Assembly: GCA_003508835.1 (NCBI GenBank)
Contig: PUFA01000202.1
Coordinates: forward strand, 1,426,001-1,490,000
Reading direction: 5' to 3'
Length of the DNA: 64,000 nt
Source of the DNA: Eonycteris spelaea
Lineage: Eukaryota > Chordata > Mammalia > Chiroptera > Pteropodidae
The notes beneath the pieces are model-generated. The model did no database searches and was not told where the DNA came from. It was given only the letters and a program-made list of their open reading frames with translations. Below, piece after piece: positions 1 to 56,784 of this stretch. Made by a program: the position numbers and the translations under genes. The stretch's first letter is position 1, and the number at the start of each line of letters is the position of its first letter.

Positions 1-2673
1 GCTCTCCACTCTCCAGGGCTCCTTGGCTTTGGGCTGGGACAGGACCAGAGCCCTTGAAGGATTGTGGGTGGACGTGGACAAGACGCTGGCAAGGGGTGTC
101 CAAGGACAATTCCCAGAAACATGGGCAAGGATGTAGGATGATGCATCCTGCTCCTCTCCCCCTCCTTCCTCAGAGTTGAGACTATCAGCAGAGGCCAGAA
201 ATCTTGGAGAGGAAAGTACTGGGCGTGTGTGTGTAGCCAGGGGAAGAGAGTTACTTGTTCTGTCTTCCTTAGGGGAAGGGAGGGAAGGGAAGGCAGAGGA
301 AGGGAAGGGAGGGGGATAGGCTGGCTTGGACACAGCTGATAGGGAGCTCCGGGGAGCAGGAGGCATTGACAGAGGCGAGGCCTGGGAAGAGCAGGGGTAG
401 GAGATGTGATGAGGCACGCAGGGGCCTTAAGTCCCAGGGCAGATGGACAGCTCCAAGGTCTTTGTTCTCTACTGTAGTGTTTTCCTCCATCAAATGGCCT
501 TGTTAATGACCCCTCTTCCAAAGTTAACCCTTCCTTTCCCCTGATTCCGTGTCCCTGGCCCACAGAAAGGGATTTTTCTCACACCTGCCAAAAGAAATGC
601 CCTGAACCCAATTTCCTCTACCATGAGGTCTCCCTAAGGTCTAGTTTCTGCTCTCATACATGAGCCCATGACCAAAAGGTGCCCTTCCACTGAGAATGAG
701 GAAAACAGTTAACACGGAGACAGAAGGAATCTTTTGGAGACAGTTGTGGGTCTCCGACCCCGCCTTCGTGAGGGTAAATCACGAAAAAGGCTGTTGCAGA
801 TTCTAGGAGAGGTGAGCAGTTTCTTGCATTAACACGTAAATTGCAAACATTTTACTATGCATTTCTTTCTTCAATCCCGACATCTCTTGGCTCTGGAGCT
901 TTCGGGAAGTGGACAGAATAAAGCGCAGAGTCCTCTGACCCAAGTCCGTGGAAACTGGCTCCGAAGAGGAGCAGTATCAATAGGCTTGGTCCCCCTTTTC
1001 CTATGCCCCTCTCAGCAGGGAGCAGCTGTCCCCATGGCCAGTCAGATGCTCCTGACTCATAGGACGGCACACATCCTAGGCTGAGGTCATTCCATCCTGT
1101 CCCCTATCCCTGTACCTCTTCTTCCGCAAACAAGGACCAACCACCCTCTTGCGCCCCCAGACTCGATTCTTTGGACAAATACAAACACGAAAAAAATGTC
1201 TTGTTCCTTCTCCCCTTTCACTGTTCTCAGGTTCCCCTGTCAAGTACAGGAAGCTCTCCCTGGTTGCTCACTAGCGTTTCCTGCCATTATGAAGTTCAGG
1301 GAAGACAGGAGGTAACACTTTGACACGTGCTTTTTTGTTTTAATGGAAAGCTGGCAAATTGTGGAAAATTTTTGTGTAGGATTTGGGAGTGGTCAGAGGT
1401 GACCCTTAAAAATAACTCCTCCTGTCAAAGTCTTCCCGTGGCCTCACTCCATCACCAATTCTCCGCTTAGCGTAACGGCAAGGTTTAGACACCTTGCACA
1501 GCTTAGTTCCCTGGCTGTCTCAGCAGATGTCCGGTTCAGATGAATATTTTCTGTAGGGCTACGTGTGGGGCTGTTTCAATACCATAAAAGGATTTATTTA
1601 CCTCAATATAGTCTACTGCAGAAAGCAGAAGAGGTTAGAACTCGGGGAGGACTTCCAAGTTAGCCCTGGCGAGGGAACACGGAATGGGGGGAGTGACGGC
1701 CACCCTACTGGGGAGCACAGGACAGTCACCTAGGCTATGCTGACAGAGTCGCAGAGGCCAGACCCGGAGTGACTTACAACCTATGGAAGGGCAATTTCAG
1801 TTTCTCAAGATTACTATGTGTTACTGATCCCAACATTAGAGATCAAAGGGGGAGAGTCTGGATTCAGTGGTCTGGACTGAGGTTCTGACCCAGTGTGGGC
1901 TGTGCTTTTCATTTTAACTGCAGGGCATAAGACATAGAGACATGCAGGGGTTCATAACTTCATTTTTTTCTCTCGGGGTCGGGAGGCAGAAAGGAGGTGA
2001 AGAATGAGTTCCTTGCTGGGTGTTTTTTGTTTTGTTTTGTTTTTTTTTAAGTGGTAGGGTGGGGGACAGAGCATACTGGTTCATTGGCTGCACCAGAAAT
2101 AACTGTCTGCCACTCGCAGATACTCTCCCAGCGGTCATATGAAACTGCCCCGGGCGGTTACATGTGTTTTCTGTGATTCCTGACAGCTGGGCTGCTGCTG
2201 CGACCTGTGCGTGCCCCCGCTACAGACAGGAAATGAGGGGCTGGCTGGGTCGGGGTGACAGGAAGGGGTGGAGAATAAGCTGCTGTTCACAAAGCGTTTC
2301 AGCAGCAATAGCAGACGGGGGCAAAAATCCTACATTCAGATAGAGGCCAGGATAGGGTAGGGGGCAGCAGGGGACACTTAGAACTTTTGGGACATCTTGG
2401 GATGGGGTGATCATCGTAGTACAATATTTATTTGCAAAGAAAAATCATTAAATAAGAGGCACACTCAACTTCTCAGATCTTCTCACTCACGGGTGACCTT
2501 TCTCTGCCGAGTCGATGAGGGGTAGAGACCCACCCGACTGCTGAACTTGCTTTTGGAACAAAATGGGGGGAGGGAGGCGAGGTGACGGGGAGACGAGAGG
2601 TAGATAGGACCCCCGTGGAAAGCCAGAGTGAGGACGACGGAAAAGAGGAGAGTCAGAGGCAAAGGGCACCCAC
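1..2673 (-). other. PLEKHO1: PLEKHO1 intron 2 (partial)
   Basis: This is intron sequence downstream of PLEKHO1 exon 2, running off the left edge. I looked on the minus strand for the next PLEKHO1 exon, which should continue the PH domain with a lysine- and serine-rich stretch, and did not find it, so the remaining exons lie outside the window. The stretch holds a purine-rich GGGAAGGGA tract at about 270-315 and a T-rich TTTTG simple repeat at about 2024-2048. No clear interspersed repeat or other gene is visible. Confidence 0.7.
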
Positions 2674-2820
2674 CTCCTTGTCAGAGATGTAAAGCTGGTC
2701 CCCTTTCAGCACCACGTAGCGGTTCTTCCAGATCTCCCTGAAAATCCCTTTCCCGCAGAATTTCCGGACCCAGCCGACCTTCTCGGGCGGTGCAGACTGA
2801 TGGTTTCCATCCTGAGGCCC
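2674..2820 (-). CDS. PLEKHO1: PLEKHO1 coding exon 2 (start of PH domain)
   Basis: PLEKHO1 (CKIP-1) is a PH-domain adaptor that binds casein kinase 2 and phosphoinositides and modulates Smurf1 and PI3K/Akt signalling; that is family knowledge. The exon is 147 bp, 49 codons in phase 0, bounded by a CAG acceptor (2821-2823) and a GT donor (2672-2673, GAG followed by GTGGGT). It encodes a Gly-Pro-Gln-Asp-Gly start, then the PH-domain beginning with the motifs [12 protein letters not shown] and [16 protein letters not shown], ending Asp-Lys-Glu. The match to mammalian PLEKHO1 residues 11-59 as I recall them is nearly complete; Asp replaces Glu near the end. The frame joins directly to exon 1. The later part of the PH domain and the leucine-rich C-terminus are beyond the window. 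Confidence 0.95.
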
Positions 2821-3310
2821 CTGCCGCGGGGGCAAGAGAACGCGCAGTTGGTGATCCCAGGGGCTCTCCCCGCCTTTCCGAGCCTCGCGCGCGACCCTCC
2901 GCCGTCGCCCCCTCCCCGCTCCGGGGACCGCCCGCCGCCGGCTGGGGTCCGGAGCCCGACGTCCGCTGCCCGCTGCCTACGATAAGAGGTCCCCACTCGG
3001 AGGGACTCTCCCCCTCCGCTCCCCTCCCCCTTCTCCCAAATAAACAACGGCGACGCGGGACGAAGGGGCCTGAGCCGCGGGGGCCTTGGGACGCCCCCCG
3101 CCCCGGTCCTCGCCGCGCCGGGTCCGCGGGTTTGATTTCATTTCTCATTGTGTCCCCGCCGCCGCAGGGCGCGATGCACAGGCTGCGGGGCGCCCCGGGG
3201 ACGGGAGGCCTGGGGTCGAGCGGAAACTCCGCCGACGGACGCCCCGCACCCAGATAAATACACGGGAGCGCGCCCCCGCCTGCGCGTCCGGGGCGCGGGG
3301 TCCGGGGTCC

Positions 3311-3450
3311 GGGGCGCGGGGTCCGGGGCGCCCGTGCAGGGCGGCGGGGTCCGCGGTCCGGGGCGCCCGTGCAGGGCGGCAGGGTCCGCGGTCCGGGGCG
3401 CCCGTGCAGGGCGGCGGGGTCCGCGGTCCGGGGGGCCCGTGCAGGGCGCC
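3311..3450. repeat. 35-bp GC-rich minisatellite, four copies, in PLEKHO1 intron 1
   Basis: Four head-to-tail units of exactly 35 bp lie at 3311-3345, 3346-3380, 3381-3415 and 3416-3450. The core CCCGTGCAGGGCG recurs at 3331, 3366, 3401 and 3436. The first unit differs mainly in its first third, and the last has two small changes. Shorter GGGGTCCGG repeats lead into it from about 3290. Each unit carries several G runs of three or four on the plus strand, so a G-quadruplex is possible. It lies in the roughly 690-bp intron between PLEKHO1 exons 1 and 2. Confidence 0.95.
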
Positions 3451-3506
3451 CGGCCGCTCGCAGCCCCGACGGGCCCCGCGCGCCGAGTCGGGCGCGGCGC
3501 ACTCAC

Positions 3507-3536
3507 CCTCTTGGCGGAATTGTTCTTCTTCATCAT
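3507..3536 (-). CDS. PLEKHO1: PLEKHO1 coding exon 1 (start codon)
   Basis: This exon codes the first ten residues, MMKKNNSAKR, identical to the PLEKHO1 N-terminus as I recall it. The first of two adjacent ATG codons is at 3536-3534. The exon ends AAGAGG at a strong GTGAGT donor (3506-3501), phase 0, and joins exon 2 at 2820. The context upstream on the minus strand is GC-rich 5' UTR with no upstream in-frame extension that resembles the family. The Lys- and Asn-rich start precedes the PH domain. Confidence 0.93.
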
Positions 3537-5149
3537 GCCGCGCCGCGGCCAGGGGCTCCTTCCCGGGAGGGTGGCGGAGATGCCCCCGGCGCCGCCGCTC
3601 CGCCCTCCCTCCCCCTGGCGGACTCGCCTCCTTTGTAGCTCCGGTTACACTAAGGGCCGGCCTCCCGGGCGCTCGCACACACGCGCACGCCCGCTCCCCG
3701 CCCCTCGGAGCCCCGCATCCCGCGCCCACGCGGCCCGGGCCCCCCAGCGCCCGCCCGGCCCCGCCGCGGCCCCGGCCCGCGCCCCGCGCCCCGGTCCCGC
3801 GGCCGCTGACGTTGCGAGTCGCGGAGCCGGGGCTCGTGCGCCCCCGCCCCCGCCCTCCTTTGTTTCCGAGGGGTGAGGGCGAGGAAGACAGACCCCGGCC
3901 CGGCCGACACCCCGACTAAGACCGGCGGCGAGCGCGAGGTGGGCCGGGGAGGGCGCGGAGGCCGAGGGAGCGGGCGGGGCGCGGAGGCCGGAGCGGGAGC
4001 GGGGCCGCTGTCCTCCCGGCCGCGAACAAAACCAGCGCGTGAGCCGCGAGGCCGCGGCGCCCGGGGCCGGCGCCTGGGGCCCGCGCGCCCCAAGGGCAAG
4101 AGTGCGGCCTGGGCGGCCAGGTGACGGGGAAAAGTTCCGCGCTTCGGAGGGCACCGTGTGGAGGGGGCGCGCGGGAGAGGGTGCTGAAACACGCCCCGGC
4201 CAGCCCTCCAGGCTTCGGGCCTTCCCGGAGCCTGTTATTCGGGAGCATAACCCTCAGTGTGGGGCGGGTGCTGTTATCTCCGCTGCACAGAGACAAGCGG
4301 GGCTCAGAATGGCCGAGGGTTTGCGGGCACACACTACACTAAGTGCTGGCAGGAACAGGGTCTCGTCTGCAAAGCACGATCGCTATACCAAGTGGCTTTA
4401 CTTACCAGCTCCAGGTGAGGCTTACACTTCCTGCTACCTGGGCCTCTCTCCCTGCCCCGCCCCCGTGGACAAATCCCGTCCCGTCTACCCCACAGAGGCC
4501 ACTGTAGGGAAGGACTCAGTGCCACAGGATGCCCCAGCTGGGGGACCTTCCTTCACCGGATCTGTGTGGGAGCCCACGGACCAACAACTTAGTAACTCAT
4601 CCCCCATTCATATTTAGTGGGAAGAGGGGGGTCAGGAAACTCAGGTTTGGGAACTAGTTTTCATCACTGCTCTGGCCTTTGGTGAAGTCACTGAAATTCT
4701 TTAGGCCTTAGTTCCTTCTTACGGTGAGGGATAAATGGCCAATTCCATCAACAAGGAAAGTTAGGGCAGTATATAAGATGACCTGTGAAAATCTTTTGAA
4801 GATACGAGTATTGCACTCAATGGCTAATTATTAAATAATAACGTAACACACATTGCCTGGCACATGGTAGGCACATAATGACCACAAAATAAAAATCCCT
4901 GGCACAGAGAAGCAGGAAGAAGGAAGAACCCTTTCCCAGAAATGTCTCCAGATAAAAGAAAGTGTTGGCCAAATTTGTGGTTTGCCTTTTTTTTCTGGTT
5001 TCTGTCAGATGAAGGAGGGGGCTTCTCTCATTGCTCAGCACCCCCTTACAGTCTAAACCAGTAATATTCCTTTTAACCTATTTTCATGTACCATACTAAT
5101 TAGTTCCTCTACAGTAGACTGATATAGGAATTATCTATCATTTCTTTAG

Positions 5150-5305
5150 TGCCACCTTGTGAGATGTATAGAACAAATATTATTGTTCCCACTTGGAAAA
5201 TGGGGAAACAGGGCATGCAGATCAACTGTCCTGCCCAAGTCTACACAGCAAGTTAGTGGCTAAATTGGTGAGAATTCAGGTTTTCTGAATCCAGTCTACT
5301 GTGTA
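5150..5305 (-). repeat. MIR SINE fragment
   Basis: The segment reads as a reverse-complement MIR: a near-match to 'aaaatggggaaac', then 'gcccaagtctacacagc', then a divergent box ending in 'ccagtctact'. These are the antisense forms of the MIR tRNA-derived core. Boundaries are approximate. Confidence 0.7.
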
Positions 5306-7107
5306 GGCTTCGTGCACACACACACCTCTCCTCGTTCCTCCATCCTCTCCCCTTCCCAGCATCTCTATTTCCCACCCCCTGTTTAGAACGTGATTTTAAA
5401 AGCATGATAAAATCTTTATAAGTGAGGAAGCAAAATGCCCCAAAAGCTGCTAAGAAAACCAGCCTGCATGATCTTTTGAGGGCTCGCTGGCCAGGCAGAT
5501 AAGAGTGATCTGGATTTACAGTTTAAATAGATTCTGGTTTATGGGGGAAAAAGGAATTCACGACTTGCTCCATCTTCCTCCTTTGTCTTCTTTTGGTCAA
5601 CAATTTTGAGTGCCTCCTCTCAGTGAGGTCCTGGGGTCCTTGCGTGCTGCATCAGGCAGGAGCTGGAGCTCTGGGGAGCGTCAGGCAGAGAGAGGGACTG
5701 CTAAAATACCAAAACTCTCCAAAGCAATTTTCAGATTCCAGAACAGATGCATGTGGGCTGGAGAACCTTCCCTGCCTATCTGCTCCTTAAGATGTTACAT
5801 AAATCTGTTTTCTCTACCCCACCCCCACCCGGCGTTGCTACCCTGCCTCATCATCCTGCCTGTCCGTCCCCTCGCTCTGTCTCCCGCTGTCTTGTTCCTC
5901 ACCCTTTTCCGTATGCCATGCTCTTCCCGTGGCCTGCTCTTCAGACTTCTTCCTTACCAGGTGAACCTCGTTGCGCTTGAATTGAGCTCTACGAATTGGG
6001 ACTGTTTCCACAAACCAATTCTTAAGTGAGAAACCTCCGAGGAGGAACTGAGGGGTTCTCTGACACATTTTCTTCGTGAGCTTGACACCGCCACACACAC
6101 GAACTACAAAAATAGCTCAAGCCAATTTCTCTTTGGCGGAAGTAAGATACTAGGAGGACGTGGTGATGGCCCTTCCTCCTTATCACTCTGGGTAAGACCA
6201 CACTGCCAGTAGCTTTATTCTTCAATGGACTATTTTATAGGTAACTTCAATTAAGGGAGGGAGAAGGGACCTATCGGAGATAAGGACTTGTGAACTGCTT
6301 GCAAGTTTACTGGGCAGAAACTATTATCCAAACATTTGTTTGGCTAAAAGGTACCTTGGCTTTTGTAGAATAAATGGGACATGGAGGTTTTGACTAGCAC
6401 ATTTCAATCTGTGGAAGAGAGGTCATTAAAAGCACACAGGATCTTAATTAAAATGATGTTTTTAAAGGGAAAAAATAAAGGGCCAGTAAGAACATAATCA
6501 GCTCTGTAAATCTTTAATAAAAATATGACTCTTTGATCCTTTAATAAAGATCTGGCATCAAACATCCTGAGGGGGGAAGGCTCTTTTCTTAGACTTCTTT
6601 ATATTGTTAGTTGAGTAGGCACAATGGCTGCAGGTGAATAATGAAGAGAGTGAAACAAGAAAAGTCTCTGCTTTTATTCTTCTTTTCCCAAAGAGTTATC
6701 TTGCCAAGGAGGGAAGCACAGTAATCGTGCTTGGAGGAGGGAGGTTTCGGTATATTTGAAAAGACTATGTAACTTGTAAATGTTGTATTTAAAATACTGC
6801 CCCCCCCCCGTGAAGGCTGTATCATTTTTTTATTATAAAAAAGGTGAAGAATTTTTTTTAAAAGTGCCTAAATGGACTGAACAAGAAAAAAAAAGAGAGA
6901 GAGAGAGAGACTTTAGATCTTAGCCCTTAGTTATATATAATACGGATAAAAGCCTAGGGCTTCACATGAGTGTAAGGTCAAAAAACAATGGCTGAGACCT
7001 GAGAGGAATTTTAGCTTTTCCCTCTATTTCTTAAAACTGCTGGTGAGTGCAGTGGGAGGGTTGACAGGAATCCAATCATTTTGTGTGGTGATCAGTAATC
7101 AATCCTA

Positions 7108-7345
7108 TTTACTGTTATTAGTCAACTTCATTGAGCATTTAGATGTTCTAAGTGCTTATATTGTTATCTCATTTAACCCTTACAATCCTATGAGGAAGGC
7201 ACTTTATTACTCTCTCTCATAGATGAGGAAACTGAACCACAAAGAGACTTACATAACATTCCCAAAGCCACATAACTGTGACATAGATTTGAGCCTTGGC
7301 TGTCTGACACTCGAGAATGTTTATCAACATAAAAGGTACAAAAAC
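7108..7345 (-). repeat. MIR SINE fragment
   Basis: Antisense MIR with the typical order: 'taagtgcttatattg', then 'tatgaggaaggcac', 'agatgaggaaactga', 'cccaaagccacataactg', then a degenerate B-box region. Edges are approximate. Confidence 0.75.
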
Positions 7346-7646
7346 ATTAAGGACTTACAGAGAACCTGGGAGGGGTTGTGCTGTGGTGTTTTGGCTATGA
7401 TCTGAGGACACCATAATTTCCTGACGCTAATGACATCATCACCTTCCATTGTTTTCAAGAGAAATGAAATTGACACCAGAATTTATTTTTGCCCTGACAC
7501 ACTTTAAATGTCCTTTGGGTAGAGGCAATGCCTTCTCCACATTTGGTGCAAAGCCAGCTCATGCCTCAGCTCATGCGGTCCCATAAATAGTTATTAACTC
7601 CACAGAAACAAAAGCAAACCACTTGTATCTTTTCACAAAATGGATT

Positions 7647-7652
7647 TTTATT
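7647..7652 (-). terminator. VPS45: VPS45 distal poly(A) signal candidate
   Basis: A canonical AATAAA on the minus strand lies 508 bp after the VPS45 stop codon. Downstream on the minus strand (about 7595-7622) is a GT- and T-rich stretch of the kind that binds cleavage-stimulating factor. If used, the 3' UTR would be roughly 530 nt. Use of this site versus the proximal cluster cannot be decided from sequence. Confidence 0.55.
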
Positions 7653-7924
7653 GTAGTCATACATGGTTTCTCAGTGCCACAGAAAACTGCAATGTAGGGA
7701 CAAACAATTTTTGGATGGCCCTCTACGGAAACATGAGTTTTCAGAAATGAGTTGTGCAGGAATGTGGTTAAGGAAAAGTGAGAGGGTCAAGAGGCGAGTG
7801 TAGCATGAGCGTCAAGGGTACTTTATAAAACTCCTCTGAGCTCTGATAACCCTTTTCTCAGGTAGGATCCCCAGAAAATTCATCAGAAACTGAAGTGATT
7901 GTGCTGTTAAATACAAGAAATACA

Positions 7925-7938
7925 TTTATTTATTTATT
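7925..7938 (-). terminator. VPS45: VPS45 proximal poly(A) signal cluster candidate
   Basis: Three overlapping AATAAA hexamers occur in tandem on the minus strand, 222-235 bp after the stop codon, followed by a T/GT-rich stretch. This would give a short 3' UTR of about 250 nt. Overlapping hexamers are a plausible efficient poly(A) signal, but the tract could also be a short simple repeat. Confidence 0.5.
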
Positions 7939-8019
7939 TGATAAAGGAACCATGAGAAAAGTGGGCCGGGAGGGCTCAGACGTCTCCACTCATCCCTGGG
8001 AGTCTCGATGTCTGTGCCG

Positions 8020-53711
<45,692 letters not shown>

Positions 53712-53824
53712 GGTGGCGATCCGACAGCTTGGCCCCCCAGCCCTTCCCGCCCCCTTTTTTCTTGCTGAAGGAACCCCCGGCTCCTTGGCCGGGTCCCGGC
53801 GACTTCCGCCCGGCGCGGCGCCGG

Positions 53825-53870
53825 CTTCCGGGAGGCAGGGCGGCCGCGCTGCCGGGAGTTGTAGTTCCGG
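53825..53870 (-). promoter_or_regulatory. VPS45: ETS and ZNF143/THAP11-type motif in VPS45 promoter
   Basis: On the minus strand, ACTACAACTCCC (53865-53854) fits the conserved mammalian promoter motif ACTAYRNNNCCCR bound by ZNF143/THAP11. It directly follows CCGGA (53870-53866), and another CCGGAAG (ETS/GABP type) is at 53831-53825. Both lie 114-160 bp upstream of the start codon, a typical position for a housekeeping promoter. Binding is inferred. Confidence 0.65.
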
Positions 53871-55554
53871 GCGCGGCGGGCGGATCCGGCGGCGACACCC
53901 GGGGCCGCCCCGCCGGGATCGCCCTGGCCGCCTGCCCCCCTCGTGTCGGCGCCGCAGGCCTGGACCCCCAGACCAGCCGCGGCGCTGGGACCTGGCCGCC
54001 CCGGCCGCGGCCTGGAGCCCCTCGCGCTGGCGGGGGCAGAGGGCGATGCCTCTCCTCGCGGGGTGCAGCGACTTGGCCTAAGGCTGGCGCCGAGGCCAGA
54101 GCAGAGCTGGCCGCGGTCCCTCCGTGCCATTAACGTGTTCTTGGGTGGCTGTGAAGGACGGAGGGAAGGGAGAGGGCGTGATCCCCCCGGCCGCCCGGGA
54201 CTCGGAGGGACGGCCCTTGGTAAATCACACGCGGCGCTTGCTGGGCAGTGGCCGAGAGTCGGTGTCCCCGGCGTCGCTGGGTCATTCATGAGGCGAGCAC
54301 AGCGCCCCTGCAAAGTGAGGTCCGAACTGGCGTTCCGAGGCCCGAGGGGCGTCTGAAATTGAACGCGTGTTTGTCGAATGAGTGAACAGAGGGGACGCCC
54401 TTTGGGGATGTTTTGGGAGAGGCCTCGGGTCTCCCGGGAGGGCCTGGACCGACCCCGGGTTCGGCGTTCTGGGCCCTTGGAGTCCGCGGGCTCCAGCTCC
54501 ACCCGCGCGGGGTGCGGGGGACCTGCGACGCTGAAACCGCCGTTCAGAAAGCGGAGAAGTTGAATGACTTTCGTAAGGTGACACACAGCAGCAAATCGAG
54601 GGAACCAGATGGTTTTCAATGGGCGTTTTACTTTGCTTCTTTGTACACATCCTTGTTACCCCTCGTTTTTAGAAAGTCTGTTTTCATTTCTTTGAGGGTA
54701 GAGAATTTTTTTTTCGCGTCCCTTTCACCTAGTAGTGCAGCGCCCCGTAAACAGAAGACACCCAATGAATATTTAATGTTGGTGAAACTGTTACAATGGC
54801 ATATTAAATAAAGTATAGAGTTTTACATGGATGGAACGAAGCCATCGATACACTATCCAGGTGAACCACGCCAATAATTTTATTGAATGTTATGGAATAG
54901 ATTCTGGGGGAAATACCGTGAGTTTTCTTTCCAAATTCCGGGTACATTACAGGGACGTAGATTTGACCGTTCTGGTGCTTTTGTAGCAGATGACATGACA
55001 TTGTTTTTTTCTGACTATCTGTTAGCAGTGATTAGAGCGGATTAATTTCGTTAATTGTTGAGTAAGAATTTACTTGAGAAAGCATCAGGTTAGGAAAGTT
55101 ATTTAATTTAGTTTTGAAATTTTTCAACGCTCCGACAGAGGGCGCCCTTGGACCACCAATGAGGTATCAATCGTTAATAGGCTGTAAGACCGGTGCCGGC
55201 TCACTGAGTGATGGCTACATGAACGAGGGAAAATACGTTCATTTGGTTGAAATAGATTACAAAATGCTAGTTTAATGTTGAATTTAATCAGTTTTTGGCT
55301 TTAAATCTTATTGTTGTAAATTGGCTGCATTATAATTTTTTCGTTTCTTAAGAAGCTAGATAAAAGTAATTGCCATAAGGTTCAAATCAAGCATTCTAAT
55401 TTGGGATATTAGTTTATAAATATAATGTCACATCTAAAACTTGAAGGGTGGGACTTTGACTGTAACTTCTATTCATGTCTGATTGCAGTCCACAGTAGAT
55501 CTGTCAGTATGAATATATGTACATGTTGAGGATTTTTTTGTGCATTACTCTCAC

Positions 55555-55720
55555 AGTAACTCGATGACGTAAGTGGCTCTGTTACCTTCTTTTTAAAAAT
55601 GAGAAAATCAAAGCTTAGCGAGATTAAGAAGATTTCCACTAGTAAGTGTCAAAATTGGGACTTGAACCAGGAGGTATAAATACCAGAATCCAGGCTTATA
55701 CCCAGAATACTATGCTACAA
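55555..55720 (-). repeat. MIR SINE fragment
   Basis: Antisense MIR: 'actctcacagtaactcgatg', 'aaaatgagaaaatcaaagct', 'ttgggacttgaaccaggagg', 'tacccagaatactatgctac'. Edges are approximate. Confidence 0.75.
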
Positions 55721-56784
55721 ATGATGATTTTCTCTGTTCATGACACAAAATATATCACTTATAGTGAAATTATTTTTTCCCTTTAAGTTTCAGTTACTAC
55801 TGAAAGAATACTACAACATCCAGACTCACTACTGCTTAATTTAGGATTAATATTGGGAAATTAGATTTTTTTATTTCCTGGTGATGTAGTAATTTAAACT
55901 CAGATGCTATAGAATGGTTCTGTTCCTGGTTGGAACACTCAAGTGTAGAGAGGACCTTGATAGAACAAAAAAAAAAAAAACACTGAGTCGAGAGCCAGAC
56001 AATCTGATTTACAGTCTGTTTTACTATATGGATGAGCTTCAGAAGGGATTTAAGCTCACTAGACCCTTGTCTTTCAAATGAAGGAAATGGACTAGGAAAC
56101 CTCAGTTCATAAATCTGAGTTATTTTTCGCATGGGGAAATCATTCTCTTTGTTTTATATCTGCATACCGTACCTATCTTGTTCCATTTCTGGGAGCAGCA
56201 TATTAATATAAATCCAGCAGCGTCATGATCTGCTCTAACACTGGTATGGAGCCGCCGAAATGATGTAAGGTCCAGTCATTTGACATGTCTTAGGACATGC
56301 TTGCATTTTATATCTAACTGTGCCTGAGTTCCTGAGGATAGCTCGTTCATTCTTTCATTTTGGTTAGGACGTTTCCTTCAGTGGGGGCATAAGAAGGTTG
56401 TATCTCCCTTCTTTGGCTCTTGTTGGAGGAGTGTGGATTTTATCAGCTTTTGATGGAAGACTGCATTAATGTAGGGGCTGAGTATCTCTATTAATGTTCT
56501 TTTGCTTTCTCCTGCAGAGTGTTTAGGAACTATTCTTTTCTGGAAGTAAAGTGATGGCATCGAGGCTCAAGACAGGAAAGAGGTAAAGGGAACAATGGTC
56601 TAGTTTTTATTTAATGTTTAATTTAATGCCACCATTTTTTAGTTGAGTTAAAATGTCTGAATTGAATGACACAACTTTCACAAAGTGGTTTTTTTGTGTG
56701 GTTCTTAGAGGAAAGTGTTTGGGTCACCTGTGTAGGCATCTAGTTTTTGACACTGGTTACGAGAGGGTTTGTGGAGGGTCTGTC

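Larger units (their letters stand above)
2790..4130 (-). promoter_or_regulatory. PLEKHO1: PLEKHO1 CpG island and promoter region
   Basis: A very GC- and CpG-rich block surrounds PLEKHO1 exon 1 and reaches from exon 2 to about 600 bp upstream of the start codon. No TATA box is visible upstream of the ATG, which fits a dispersed CpG-island promoter. A CRE-like TGACGTTG lies near 3807-3814. The transcription start cannot be placed from sequence alone. Many long open frames here on both strands are by-products of high GC content and the 35-bp repeat. Confidence 0.8.
4131..7640. other. Intergenic interval between PLEKHO1 promoter and VPS45 3' end
   Basis: I see no gene here. It separates two tandem minus-strand genes by about 3.5 kb. 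It contains old MIR fragments (separate entries), a (GA)n tract at about 6892-6911, a run of nine C at about 6800-6810, and otherwise unclassified AT-rich sequence. Short open frames in it lack homology that I recognise. Confidence 0.6.

Noticed and set aside
1..2640. PLEKHO1 exon 3
   Set aside because: I searched the minus strand for the continuation of the PH domain and saw no matching exon; it probably lies beyond the left edge.
3311..3450. CRISPR-like array
   Set aside because: The 35-bp units are contiguous without unique spacers and lie in a mammalian intron; it is a minisatellite.
2681..3919. Several long overlapping open frames on both strands, up to 277 codons
   Set aside because: They arise from CpG-rich DNA and the 35-bp tandem repeat; they are Pro/Arg/Gly/Ala-rich, overlap the genuine PLEKHO1 exons in other frames and match no family I know.
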